Below are positions 51,733 to 59,961 of a stretch of DNA of 64,000 bases, piece after piece. Each line of letters opens with the position of its first letter. Within the stretch, counting starts at the first letter, position 1. The position numbers and the translations under genes are program-made. Origin of the DNA: Alphaproteobacteria bacterium (GTDB lineage Bacteria; Pseudomonadota; Alphaproteobacteria; Caulobacterales; Hyphomonadaceae); contig WGLW01000006.1 of the NCBI GenBank assembly GCA_016125405.1, forward strand, positions 62,001 to 126,000. Direction: 5' to 3'. The notes below the pieces were generated by a model. It saw only the letters and a list, made by a program, of their open reading frames with translations, made no database searches and was not told the origin of the DNA.

Positions 51733-52341
51733 TCAGCTTGCGCGGCGACGCGAGAGCAACCGTTGTGCGCCTCCAATCCCGAACAATAGAAGATAAGGGG
51801 GCCATTGAAGTTTTTGCCCGGCTACGAATAAGGAGTCCTGCTCAACAAAATTGCGAACGACGATCACTGGCATTGGCGCTGCGAGCGGGCGGAACTCCTT
51901 GTTCCAGAGACCGGGAGCCTGCGCGCCAGGATACATGTAGCCCAGCATGCGTCGCTTCAGGACAGCCCGGTATTTGTGGCGCTTTTGTACGCGTTGAAGC
52001 ATCGCGACGCCATCTTCGCTCACACAATTGGGAAAGCCGACGATCACGGCGCGGTACTTTTCGGTATCAGCGTTCGCCGGAATGCTTTCCAGGTCGGCGT
52101 AGCTGCCGCACATCAACCTGAATGCGTGCGCTTCGTCGTCAGGCCCGCACTCCGAAACCCGCAACCTCAACATATCGTATTTGCTGGCCGTGCGGGCGAA
52201 GGGACAAACGGCGCCGCTCCGCCCAAGGTCGGGGTGGGGATTCATCGGAAAAGATTCAACCCACGCCAGAAGTTTGGCGAGCCCGGTATCTTCAGCCGCC
52301 AGCTTGTGAGCGTCTCCAACCGTCAGAAGATCGCTGACCAT
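51733..52341 (-). CDS. conserved hypothetical protein (possibly DUF6875)
   Basis: A 202-aa soluble protein without signal peptide or membrane span. The most striking motif is NPHPDLGRSGAVCPFA near residue 35, which I recall from DUF6875 domain proteins; this is from memory and uncertain. Later segments are YRAVIVGFPNCVSEDGVAML, MYPGAQAPGLWNKEFRPLAA and PMPVIVVRNFVEQDSLF. A single Cys in VCPF and one in FPNCVS could be functional. It is the outermost leftward gene of the exopolysaccharide locus and may belong to it, or may be an independent small-molecule gene. No function is proposed. Confidence 0.6.
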   Translation of the reverse strand: MVSDLLTVGDAHKLAAEDTGLAKLLAWVESFPMNPHPDLGRSGAVCPFARTASKYDMLRLRVSECGPDDEAHAFRLMCGSYADLESIPANADTEKYRAVIVGFPNCVSEDGVAMLQRVQKRHKYRAVLKRRMLGYMYPGAQAPGLWNKEFRPLAAPMPVIVVRNFVEQDSLFVAGQKLQWPPYLLLFGIGGAQRLLSRRRAS

Positions 52342-52414
52342 GTCCCTTTACCCCGTCACAGTGCCGTAAAACGCAACCTATTTCGATTGCTCCAGAGGGC
52401 CAGAGCAGAACTAA

Positions 52415-52428
52415 ATCGAAAATTCGAT
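52415..52428. promoter_or_regulatory. palindrome in divergent promoter region
   Basis: ATCGAA-AA-TTCGAT lies in the 241 bp between the hypothetical gene (leftward) and the second CPA1 antiporter (rightward). The surroundings are AT-rich. It could be an operator or part of a promoter; no regulator is adjacent. Confidence 0.3.
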
Positions 52429-52582
52429 CCCGCTTACATACCAATATTGCGTTAGATGTGACGTGGTCCCCCGCCTCCATGCGCCGAACGATCGCTTGCC
52501 GGGAAAGTTCATCCCCCAGACCTAGATGTATCCGATGTCGGCAGGAACGCCTGGTGTGCACGGGCATGAACTCGGGACGTAG

Positions 52583-53836
52583 ATGAATCCGTTCGCGATG
52601 ACGGCCCTTTTTCTTGCGCTGGTTGGTGTCGCCGGATGGGCGAATGCGCGCTGGTTGCGACTTCCAAGTTCCGTGGCGATGGTGCTCGCAGGCGGGGCTG
52701 GGGCTGCGTGCATTCTCGGACTCCGTGCGATGGCGCCGGGCCTCAAGATCGCTGACGCGTTGCTTACAATCATTTCGAGCGTCGATTTCCCGACGGCAAT
52801 TTTTCGCTATCTGCTCGCCTTTCTGTTGTTCGCCGGCGCGATGCAGGTTGATTTCAACGAGTTGCGCAAGCGCTGGGCGCCGATCCTGTCGCTGGCGACT
52901 GTGGGCGTCGTTGCCTCAACGGTCATTGTCGGCTTTGGCCTCTGGGGACTGGCGCAACTTTTCCACGTTGAATTGCCACTCACGTGGTCGTTCGTCTTCG
53001 GCTCGTTGATCAGCCCCACGGATCCGGTCGCCGTTCTCACCGCCATTCGACGCGGTCGACTTCCACAAGGCCTGAGAGCCATCCTGCAAGGCGAGGCCCT
53101 GTTCAATGACGGGGTGGCTATCGTTGTTTTCACGGCGTCGCTCGGTGTGGCGTCGTCGGGAGGAGAGGCCAACATACCGAAAGAGATCGCTGCGGCGATC
53201 TGGGAGGCCGGAGGCGGCGCTGTGCTTGGCGCGGTAGCCGGGGCGATTGTGATCGGCGCCATCCGTTCGATCGACGATTTCGCGGTGGAAGTCTCGCTGT
53301 CGCTGGCCGCCGCCACAGGCGTCTATGCGGTTGCACAGGCGCTTCATCTGAGCGCCCCGATCGCGGTCGTGGTTGCGGGATTGATGGTTGGCAGCCGCCA
53401 GGCGCGACGCTCGATGAGCGATACGACCGAGACCTACCTCCGCAGCTTCTGGAAGCTCGTGGACGAAATTCTCAATGCGCTGCTGTTTCTGCTTCTCGGT
53501 CTCGAAATGGCGGTTGTGACGTTCGACTGGGGCCTGTCCGGACTTTGGGTCGGCGCCGTCGCTCTGGTGCTGGCGGCGAGATTCCTGGTTGTCGGGCCCT
53601 GGGCGCTGTTTTTCCGGGTGTGGCGCGGAAGGCCAACAGCGGGATGGATCCTGGCCTGGGGGGGCCTGCACGGCGCCATATCAGTTGCATTGGCGCTGGC
53701 CATCCCGGCAGGGCCCGCCAAAGGGCCCATCCTGTCGATGACATTTGCCGTGGTGCTCTTTGCCGTCGTCGTACAGGGCCTGACATTCGCTCCCTTGACC
53801 CGGCGGCTTGAACCGGATCGGAGAGGCGACGACTGA
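52583..53836 (+). CDS. CPA1-family cation/proton antiporter (second copy)
   Basis: A 417-aa antiporter, strongly similar in layout and sequence to the product of 12063-13331. Shared blocks include SFVFGSLISPTDPVAVLTAI, GEALFNDGVAIVVFTASL, SIDDFAVEVSLSLA, RSMSDTTETYLRSFWKLVDE, ILNALLFLLLGLEMA and WGGLHGAISVALALAIP. About twelve membrane spans. An ATG start at 52583 follows CGGGACGTAG, a weak ribosome site. It is convergent with the paoC-like gene, with a stem spanning both stops. The two paralogues probably differ in ion preference or regulation. Confidence 0.92.
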   Translation: MNPFAMTALFLALVGVAGWANARWLRLPSSVAMVLAGGAGAACILGLRAMAPGLKIADALLTIISSVDFPTAIFRYLLAFLLFAGAMQVDFNELRKRWAPILSLATVGVVASTVIVGFGLWGLAQLFHVELPLTWSFVFGSLISPTDPVAVLTAIRRGRLPQGLRAILQGEALFNDGVAIVVFTASLGVASSGGEANIPKEIAAAIWEAGGGAVLGAVAGAIVIGAIRSIDDFAVEVSLSLAAATGVYAVAQALHLSAPIAVVVAGLMVGSRQARRSMSDTTETYLRSFWKLVDEILNALLFLLLGLEMAVVTFDWGLSGLWVGAVALVLAARFLVVGPWALFFRVWRGRPTAGWILAWGGLHGAISVALALAIPAGPAKGPILSMTFAVVLFAVVVQGLTFAPLTRRLEPDRRGDD

Positions 53837-53864
53837 CGCCGGTCGGCCTGGCCGTCACCAGTCG
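53830..53864. terminator. convergent hairpin between antiporter and aldehyde dehydrogenase operon
   Basis: Arms CGACTG (53830-53835) and CAGTCG (53859-53864), with additional ACG/CGT pairing inside, span the stop codons of both convergent genes (53836 and 53855). A plausible bidirectional transcript end; the T-tract is absent. Confidence 0.4.
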
Positions 53865-56116
53865 CTAAGCAAATCCTCGATCCGGATCGGAAAACGTCTC
53901 GCCCGCACGCCCGTTGCGTGCCAGACCGCGTTGGCGATCGCGCCCACCGTACCGGTGATCCCGATCTCGCCGACACCCTTTACGCCAAGCGGGTTCACGT
54001 AGGGATCGTCTTCGGGGATCAAGATGGCGTCGAGTGAGGGCAGGTCCGCGTTCACTGGCACATGATACTCTGCAAGATCGCTGTTCATGATCCGGCCTGT
54101 ACGATGATCCGTGACGGCTTCCTCCAGCAGCGCGAAAGAGGCGCCCCAGATCATGCCGCCGTAATACTGGCTGCGAACCAGGCGCGGATTGATGATCCGT
54201 CCGGCGGCAAAGGCGCCGACCAATCGCGTCGCGCGCACCTGACCAAGGTCTGGATCAACCTTGACCTCCGCGAAGACGGCGCCGTGCGAGAACATCGCAT
54301 GGGCTTCCGCAGCCGCTGGTTCGCGCGCCGCCTTGGCGTCGCCCACCAATTCGGTTCGCCTGGCTCTCGCAAGGATGTCGCTATAGCTCTCGCTGCGGCC
54401 TTCATCGTCGCGGCGATGCAGGCGGCCCGCCCGAGCCACGACTCCCACATTGCCTGCGCCAAAAAGTGGTGACTCGGGATCGGCTGTGGCAAGGTCCACC
54501 AGCTGGTCGATTGCGTTCCGGCCTGCATTGTGGAGCGCCAGTCCAGCGCTTGCGGTGTGGCCGGAGCCGCCCGCAATGCCCCCGTCCGGCAAGCTGGACA
54601 CGCCCGACCGCAGTTCGACCATTTCGGGGTCAAGGCCGAGCGCTTCGGCGCCGATCTGGGCCAGCGCTGTCCAGGCGCCTTGCCCCATGTCGACGCCAGC
54701 GGTCTCGAGCAATCCCGTTCCGTCAGCGCGTAGGGTAGCGCGGGCTTCGGCCGGGAAATGCGGACAGTGGAAGACCGCCGTTCCCATGCCCCAGCCAACC
54801 AGACATCCGTTCTCATCGCGCATCTGACGCGCTGCGAGCGGGCGGCCTGACCAGCCGAACCGCTTGGCGCCTTCTGCGTAGCATTCGCGCAGCGCCTTGG
54901 ACGAGAACGGTCGCCCGGTGCCCGGTTCCGTTTCGGCGTAGTTGGCGAGCCTGAACTCAAGCGGGTCCATGCCGCAGGCCTCTGCAGCTTCGTCGATCGC
55001 GACTTCCAGCGCCGCGGAGCCCGATGCCTCGCCCGGCGCCCGCATGGGCCCGGGCGTGCCGGTATCCAGACGCAGGCCTTCATGCTCGGCCAGGATTGCG
55101 GGGCTTGCATACAGCGGCAGCGACGCATTTGCGGCAGGTTCGAGAAAGTCATCAAAACTGGACGTGGCGGAGAGGGTGTGGTGGTGCAGGGCTGTAAGGC
55201 GCCCGCCCGCATCCGTCCCGACGCGCAACTTTTGCCAGGTGGCGCCCCTGTGTCCGACGGGTCCGTACATCTGGGCCCGTGGTAGCGCCAGCTTCACTGG
55301 ACGCTTCAACATGCGCGCTGCGAGGATCGCAAGAATTTGCGGCCCGTTCAGGATCGCCTTGGAGCCAAATCCTCCGCCAATGAACGGCGACCGGATCAGC
55401 ACGTTTTCCGGCGGGATGCCGAAATAGGTTGCGTAGCCGGCGCAACTGAGCACGAGAGCCTGGTTGGGCATGTCCAGCGTCAGCCGGTCGCCATCCCATT
55501 CGGCGACAACAGCATGAGGCTCCATCGCGTTGTGGTATTGCGCCGGCGTAACGAACTCGGCTTCAGTGACGCGCGCCGCCGAAGCAAAACCCGCTTCGAT
55601 GTCGCCATGTGCCACCCGCGACGGTCCGCCGACGCCGACGGCTTCCGGCTTGAACCGCTCTCCATTTTCGCGACGCGTTCGGGCCGTGTCCGTCTCGTAT
55701 TGCGGATTGAGAAGAGCCGCGCCTTCGGTTGCCGCTTCAAGTGTTTCGGCCACCACCATGGCGATGGGCTGATTGGCATAGCGAACAGTGTCGTCCTGCA
55801 GCACCTCGATCCGAAAGCCGAAGGGCGGCATCTTCTGGTTGGGGTTGTGCGCGAGGGGCGGCCGGTTTGCAGGCGTTATCACCTCAACGACGCCCGGATG
55901 CGACTTCGCCGCCTGGACATCGAGCGATTTAACCCGGCCCCGCGCGATGCTGCTGACGGCGGCGACGGCATAAAGCATGCCCTCGCGATGATTGTCGGCG
56001 GCGTATGTCGCTTTGCCGGTCACTTTGAGCAGGCCGTCGCGTCGCGTCAGCGGTTGGCCGGCGTTGGAGCCATGCCGACGATGTTCGGGAGATGATGGGA
56101 AGATTTCAACGGGCAT
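53855..56116 (-). CDS. paoC: aldehyde/xanthine dehydrogenase molybdopterin-binding subunit (PaoC/YagR-like)
   Basis: Large catalytic subunit (753 aa) of a molybdenum hydroxylase. Seen are GQPLTRRDGLLKVTGKATYA, VVAEWDGDRLTLDMPNQAL, FIGGGFGSKAILNGPQILAI, the Mo-site MRAPGEASGSAALEVAIDEA, VDMGQGAWTALAQIGAEALG, and the catalytic glutamate in GVKGVGEIGITGTVG near the C-terminus. The ATG at 56116 overlaps the end of the FAD subunit gene by 11 bp. With the two upstream genes it forms a paoABC-type operon for aldehyde oxidation. Symbol assigned by similarity of gene order and cofactors, not by substrate evidence. Confidence 0.9.
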   Translation of the reverse strand: MPVEIFPSSPEHRRHGSNAGQPLTRRDGLLKVTGKATYAADNHREGMLYAVAAVSSIARGRVKSLDVQAAKSHPGVVEVITPANRPPLAHNPNQKMPPFGFRIEVLQDDTVRYANQPIAMVVAETLEAATEGAALLNPQYETDTARTRRENGERFKPEAVGVGGPSRVAHGDIEAGFASAARVTEAEFVTPAQYHNAMEPHAVVAEWDGDRLTLDMPNQALVLSCAGYATYFGIPPENVLIRSPFIGGGFGSKAILNGPQILAILAARMLKRPVKLALPRAQMYGPVGHRGATWQKLRVGTDAGGRLTALHHHTLSATSSFDDFLEPAANASLPLYASPAILAEHEGLRLDTGTPGPMRAPGEASGSAALEVAIDEAAEACGMDPLEFRLANYAETEPGTGRPFSSKALRECYAEGAKRFGWSGRPLAARQMRDENGCLVGWGMGTAVFHCPHFPAEARATLRADGTGLLETAGVDMGQGAWTALAQIGAEALGLDPEMVELRSGVSSLPDGGIAGGSGHTASAGLALHNAGRNAIDQLVDLATADPESPLFGAGNVGVVARAGRLHRRDDEGRSESYSDILARARRTELVGDAKAAREPAAAEAHAMFSHGAVFAEVKVDPDLGQVRATRLVGAFAAGRIINPRLVRSQYYGGMIWGASFALLEEAVTDHRTGRIMNSDLAEYHVPVNADLPSLDAILIPEDDPYVNPLGVKGVGEIGITGTVGAIANAVWHATGVRARRFPIRIEDLLSDW

Positions 56117-57164
56117 GATTTGCGCTCGGTACTGTGGCGAAAGGCGACGCCGGCAGGGCGGGCATGGCCTCTGGCGTTCCTTCCGTGGAGAGTGAGAGGG
56201 CGCGTACAATCAGGCGGCGCGCCAGTTCGATCTTGAAAGCATTCTTCCCGGATGGACGCGCTTCGGAAAGCGCCAGTTCGGCGGCCTTCGCGAATGCCTC
56301 CTGCGTGGGAGGAGCATTTTCCAGCACAGCTTCCGCATCGCGAGCGCGCCACGGCTTGGCGGCGACCCCGCCAAGAGCAAGACGGGCCGACTGGATTTTC
56401 CCGCCGTCGATCCGCAGTGCAGCCGCCGCCGACACAACGGCGAACGCAAAAGATGTTCGCTCGCGCACTTTGAGATAGCGGGCATGATCGGCAAAGGCTG
56501 CTGCATCGGAAGGCAGTTTCAGGGCGGTGATCAATTCGCCGGGCTGCAGAGCCGTCTCTCTCTCCGGCGTCTCGCCGGGCAGGGCGTGCAGGGCGTCGAT
56601 CGCCACGTCACGCATGCCATTCGGGCCTGCTACCTCGGTCACCGCATCAAGCGCCACAAGCGGCACGCAGAAGTCGGAAGGATGAGTGGCGATGCAGCTC
56701 TCGCTCCAGCCCAGCACGGCGTGAAGGCGGTTTTCTCCCTCGCGCGCGTCGCATCCCGAGCCGGGCGCGCGCCTGTTGCACGCGCTGGCGACATCCTGGA
56801 AATAGGCGCAGCGGGTCTGTTGCATGAGGTTTCCGCCGACGGTTGCGGCGTTGCGCAATTGTGCGGAGGCGCCCGAAAGCAGCGCTTCGGCGACAACCGG
56901 GAAGGTTCGCGCGAAACGTTCATCATAAGCCAGGTCCGAATTGCGCACCATCGCGCCGATGCGCACGCTGCCGTCCGGTCGCCAATCAATCTCGCCGAGG
57001 CCGGGCAATCGCGTGATGTCGATGACACGCTCGGGCCTTGCGGCTCCAAGTTTCATCAGGTCCAGCAAATTGGTGCCCGCAGCGAGATAGACAGAGCCGG
57101 GCTGCGAGGCGGCTGTCACTGCCTCTTGTACAGATGCGGGGCGGACATATTCGAACCGGTTCAT
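56106..57164 (-). CDS. paoB: aldehyde dehydrogenase FAD-binding subunit (PaoB/YagS-like)
   Basis: A 352-aa FAD subunit. The N-terminal FAD site is YLAAGTNLLDLMKLG, followed by TVGGNLMQQTRCAYFQDVAS. The Cys-rich insertion ACNRRAPGSGCDAREGENRL then CIATHPSDFCVPLVA is the hallmark of PaoB-type subunits, which bind an extra 4Fe-4S cluster. The start at 57164 overlaps the stop of the 2Fe-2S gene by 4 bp. It passes electrons between the iron-sulfur subunit and the acceptor side. Confidence 0.9.
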   Translation of the reverse strand: MNRFEYVRPASVQEAVTAASQPGSVYLAAGTNLLDLMKLGAARPERVIDITRLPGLGEIDWRPDGSVRIGAMVRNSDLAYDERFARTFPVVAEALLSGASAQLRNAATVGGNLMQQTRCAYFQDVASACNRRAPGSGCDAREGENRLHAVLGWSESCIATHPSDFCVPLVALDAVTEVAGPNGMRDVAIDALHALPGETPERETALQPGELITALKLPSDAAAFADHARYLKVRERTSFAFAVVSAAAALRIDGGKIQSARLALGGVAAKPWRARDAEAVLENAPPTQEAFAKAAELALSEARPSGKNAFKIELARRLIVRALSLSTEGTPEAMPALPASPFATVPSANHAR

Positions 57165-57658
57165 GCGGCGTCCCTCCGCTTTCCGTCCTTCAGGGTTTTC
57201 TGCGCATCCAGCACAGCCTCCGTAATCCCCTTGTAGGCGCCGCAACGGCAGATATTTCCGCTCATCAACTCGCGAACCCGTTCCGGATCATCCCCGGCGT
57301 GTCCTTCTGCGATCAGGCCGACGGCGCTCATGATCTGTCCGGGCGTGCAATAGCCGCACTGAAGCCCGTCATGGGCGATGAATGCAGCCTGCACCGGATG
57401 CAGGTCGTCGCCGTTGGCCAGACCTTCGACCGTGGTGATATCCGCGCCATCGAGGCTTGCGGCGAGCGTGAGACACGAATTTATGCGCCGCCCGTCGACA
57501 AGAACGGTGCAGGCGCCGCACTGGCCGCGATCGCAGCCTTTCTTGGCGCCGGTCAGGTGAAGTCGCTCGCGTAGCAGGTCAAGCAGCGTCACCCTCGGGT
57601 CGTCGAGCGCGATCGCGCGCTTCTCCCCGTTTATCGTGAGGCTGATGGAGAAGGACAT
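57161..57658 (-). CDS. paoA: aldehyde dehydrogenase 2Fe-2S subunit (PaoA/YagT-like)
   Basis: A 165-aa iron-sulfur subunit with two cluster sites: CDRGQCGACTVLVDGRRINS (plant ferredoxin type, N-terminal) and QCGYCTPGQIMSAVGL plus GNICRCGAYKGI (helical C-terminal type). First gene of the operon. E. coli PaoA carries a Tat signal that exports the complex. This protein starts directly with MSFSISLTINGEK and shows none, even from the next upstream in-frame start (57670), so a cytoplasmic complex is more likely. A perfect palindrome lies 140 bp upstream, ahead of the divergent TetR gene. Confidence 0.92.
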   Translation of the reverse strand: MSFSISLTINGEKRAIALDDPRVTLLDLLRERLHLTGAKKGCDRGQCGACTVLVDGRRINSCLTLAASLDGADITTVEGLANGDDLHPVQAAFIAHDGLQCGYCTPGQIMSAVGLIAEGHAGDDPERVRELMSGNICRCGAYKGITEAVLDAQKTLKDGKRRDAA

Positions 57659-57798
57659 TTGATGCTCCAATCAGTTTTGTATTGTATGAATCAAGGCGAC
57701 GCGCGCCGTGACGGTCGTGACAGCCAACGCGCGAAGGATCTGCTGCTCGGTCGAGCGGTGTCGGGCGTTGAAAGCTTGTCCGGAGTACGGCAACTTAT

Positions 57799-57815
57799 AC
57801 GGAGGGTGCCTCCGT
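57799..57815. promoter_or_regulatory. perfect palindrome, candidate TetR operator for paoABC
   Basis: ACGGAGG-GTG-CCTCCGT, seven perfect pairs around a 3-bp centre, in the 188 bp between the paoA-like gene and the divergent TetR gene. Arms and symmetry are typical of TetR operators. It lies about 32 bp upstream of the regulator's ATG, where it could block its promoter and influence the operon. Confidence 0.65.
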
Positions 57816-57846
57816 TTGTCAATAGAAGCATTTCCGCTTGAGAGAC

Positions 57847-58458
57847 ATGAAACCTGAAGGAGAAAAAACAAGCCGCAAGCCTCGCGCGGATTCGATCCGC
57901 AATCGGGAGCGCCTGCTTGATGCGGCCACGAAAATATTTGCAAGCGGCGCTCCGCAGGCAAGTCTCGAAGCGGTTGCGCGGCGCGCTGGCGTAGGGATCG
58001 GAACCCTTTACCGGCATTTTCCGACGCGTGAGGCGCTGTTCGAAGCCGTTTATCGCCATGAGGTCGATCACCTGTTCGATCTGGCGCAGAAGCGCCTCAA
58101 GGATGAGGATCCGGTCGAAGCCATGCGGAAGTGGCTGCACGCAAATGTCCGCCTGGTCGCCACCAAGAAAGGCATGATCGAAGCGTTGCAGCTCGGGGCT
58201 TACGGCTCCTCTGATCTCAAGGCGTATTCATTCGAGCGGCTGACCACTGCGATGGGGTTGCTTCTGGATCGCGCCACCGCTGCGGGGGGCATTCGCTCTG
58301 ACATCTCACCAGAGGACCTGATGCGGGCGCTCGTGGGCATCTTCTACTCCCAGGACGTTTTCAGGGAGCAGGCGAGGACATTGCTCCTTGTCGATGTCTT
58401 TGTTGACGGGTTGCGCAACGGCAATCGGGGCGCTGCGAAACGGGTTCAACGGCGGTAA
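57847..58458 (+). CDS. TetR-family regulator, probable repressor of paoABC
   Basis: A 203-aa regulator with HTH NRERLLDAATKIFASGAPQA then ASLEAVARRAGVGIGTLYRH and FPTREALFEAVYRHEVD. The C-terminal region DPVEAMRKWLHANVRLVATK resembles the TetR_C subfamily with a helix-rich ligand pocket. The ATG at 57847 is chosen; an in-frame TTG at 57838 is three codons upstream. Divergent orientation to the molybdenum hydroxylase operon with a palindrome between suggests local repression relieved by an aldehyde or related compound. Confidence 0.88.
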   Translation: MKPEGEKTSRKPRADSIRNRERLLDAATKIFASGAPQASLEAVARRAGVGIGTLYRHFPTREALFEAVYRHEVDHLFDLAQKRLKDEDPVEAMRKWLHANVRLVATKKGMIEALQLGAYGSSDLKAYSFERLTTAMGLLLDRATAAGGIRSDISPEDLMRALVGIFYSQDVFREQARTLLLVDVFVDGLRNGNRGAAKRVQRR

Positions 58459-58553
58459 GGACGTCGGCAAGCGTCCTGAGACGCCGTTTTCTGCTTCCGC
58501 TTGCGGTCATCGCCCTGCGGGTGCAGATGAATTTCCAGAATTCGAGGAGCGAC

Positions 58554-59168
58554 ATGGCCACCCATCATCATGAGGGCGATCTGCCGGCAAACGTCTCGTT
58601 CGGCGCTTCAGTCGCCATCGATACGGAGACAATGGGCCTCAACCCGTTCCGCGACCCGCTATGCGTGGTGCAGCTTTCCGATGGCAAGGGCGATGCGCAT
58701 GTCGTGCAACTGAAGCGGCCGGAATATAATTGCCCGCACCTCAAGGGCCTCCTGTCCAACCCTCGGGTGCTCAAGATTTTCCATTTCGCCCGGTTCGACA
58801 TCGGCATGATGCAGCACTGGCTGGGTGTGCCGACATTCCCGGTCTACTGCACCAAAATCGCCTCGCGACTGGCGCGTACCTACACCGACCGTCACGGCCT
58901 CAAGGACCTCGCCCGGGAACTGGTGGGGGTAGACATGTCGAAGGCTCAGCAAAGCTCCGACTGGGGCGCCGACAAGCTAACCGACGCCCAGCTTGCCTAT
59001 GCGGCTTCGGATGTCCTGCATCTGCACGAGATCAAGGCCCGGCTTGACGCCATGCTGGCGCGCGAAGGGCGCACGGAACTGGCCCAGGCCTGTTTCGACT
59101 TCCTCCCGGTGCGGGCTGCGCTGGACCTGACGGGGTGGGCGGGAGAGGACATTTTCGCACACTCCTGA
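58554..59168 (+). CDS. RNase D-like 3'-5' exonuclease
   Basis: A 204-aa DEDD-family exonuclease, probably for RNA 3' end trimming. Exo I is VAIDTETMGLNP (DxE), Exo II FHFARFDIGMMQHWLGV, and Exo III YAASDVLHLHEIKARLD (YxxxD). It lacks the HRDC domains of E. coli RNase D, the usual short alphaproteobacterial form. The start at 58554 follows a good CGAGGAGCG site. It stands directly before lptC, a common alphaproteobacterial arrangement. Confidence 0.92.
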   Translation: MATHHHEGDLPANVSFGASVAIDTETMGLNPFRDPLCVVQLSDGKGDAHVVQLKRPEYNCPHLKGLLSNPRVLKIFHFARFDIGMMQHWLGVPTFPVYCTKIASRLARTYTDRHGLKDLARELVGVDMSKAQQSSDWGADKLTDAQLAYAASDVLHLHEIKARLDAMLAREGRTELAQACFDFLPVRAALDLTGWAGEDIFAHS

Positions 59169-59298
59169 GAATTCAGAGGGTTGGGCGGCTTCAGGCGGTT
59201 GAAAGGGCTTCATTTGGCGGGTTCGTGGTCCTAACTTCAGCGGGGGCGTGTTTTCGCCACAAAATTGTTCGCGAGTCAGGTCCAAGACGACCATTGCA

Positions 59299-59961
59299 AT
59301 GATCCACGCCGCGCATCACTCGATGGACCTTTGGGGTCCGCGTAGAGCGACCTCCCTGAAGGAGGCCCGTCGGCGCACCGCGCTGGTCCACATCATCCGG
59401 CTGCTGTTCACCTGCGCTGCGGTTGTGTCGGCCGGGTTTCTGCTGGGGCCCGTGATCGAGAAGGCGTTTGCGCCCGGTTCCCGGCCCATCACTGGCCCTA
59501 CGCTGAACGTCACCATGCTCAATCCGCGCTTCGAGGGCGCCGACGCCAATGGCCGGCCATTCGTCATCACAGCCGACACGGCCCGCCGGCGACGCGAAAA
59601 CGTTTCGATGATCGACCTCGTCAATCCGCAGATGCAGGACGAAGCCTCGACCAACGTCAAGGCGCGCGAAGGCGTCTACGACCGCGACGCACAGGTGCTG
59701 GATCTTGTAGGCGACGTGGTGATGACGGATGTGGCTGGCTACACGTTCACCGCAGACAAGACCCGCATGTACATCCGGGAGAACCGGGTCGAGGGAAAAA
59801 CCCCTCTGCACGGCTTCGGCCCCCTGGGCGAGGTGACGGCCGACTCGTACGAGGTAGCAGATGATGGCGACAGGATCGTTCTGACAGGCCACGTCTGGAG
59901 CAAGATAATTCCCCGGAGCGCAGACGATCAGGGCGCCGGTAAAGGAGAGGCTGGGAAGTGA
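59299..59961 (+). CDS. lptC: LPS export protein LptC
   Basis: A 220-aa bitopic inner-membrane protein of the Lpt bridge. A cytoplasmic Arg-rich N-terminus (LKEARRRTALVHIIRL) leads into one TM (LLFTCAAVVSAGFLLGPVI) and a periplasmic beta-jellyroll with repeated short strands (PFVITADTARRRRENVSMID, YDRDAQVLDLVGDVVMTD, YTFTADKTRMYI). It receives lipopolysaccharide from LptBFG and passes it to LptA. The start may be 59299 or a second ATG at 59323. The stop overlaps the lptA start region. Confidence 0.88.
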   Translation: MIHAAHHSMDLWGPRRATSLKEARRRTALVHIIRLLFTCAAVVSAGFLLGPVIEKAFAPGSRPITGPTLNVTMLNPRFEGADANGRPFVITADTARRRRENVSMIDLVNPQMQDEASTNVKAREGVYDRDAQVLDLVGDVVMTDVAGYTFTADKTRMYIRENRVEGKTPLHGFGPLGEVTADSYEVADDGDRIVLTGHVWSKIIPRSADDQGAGKGEAGK

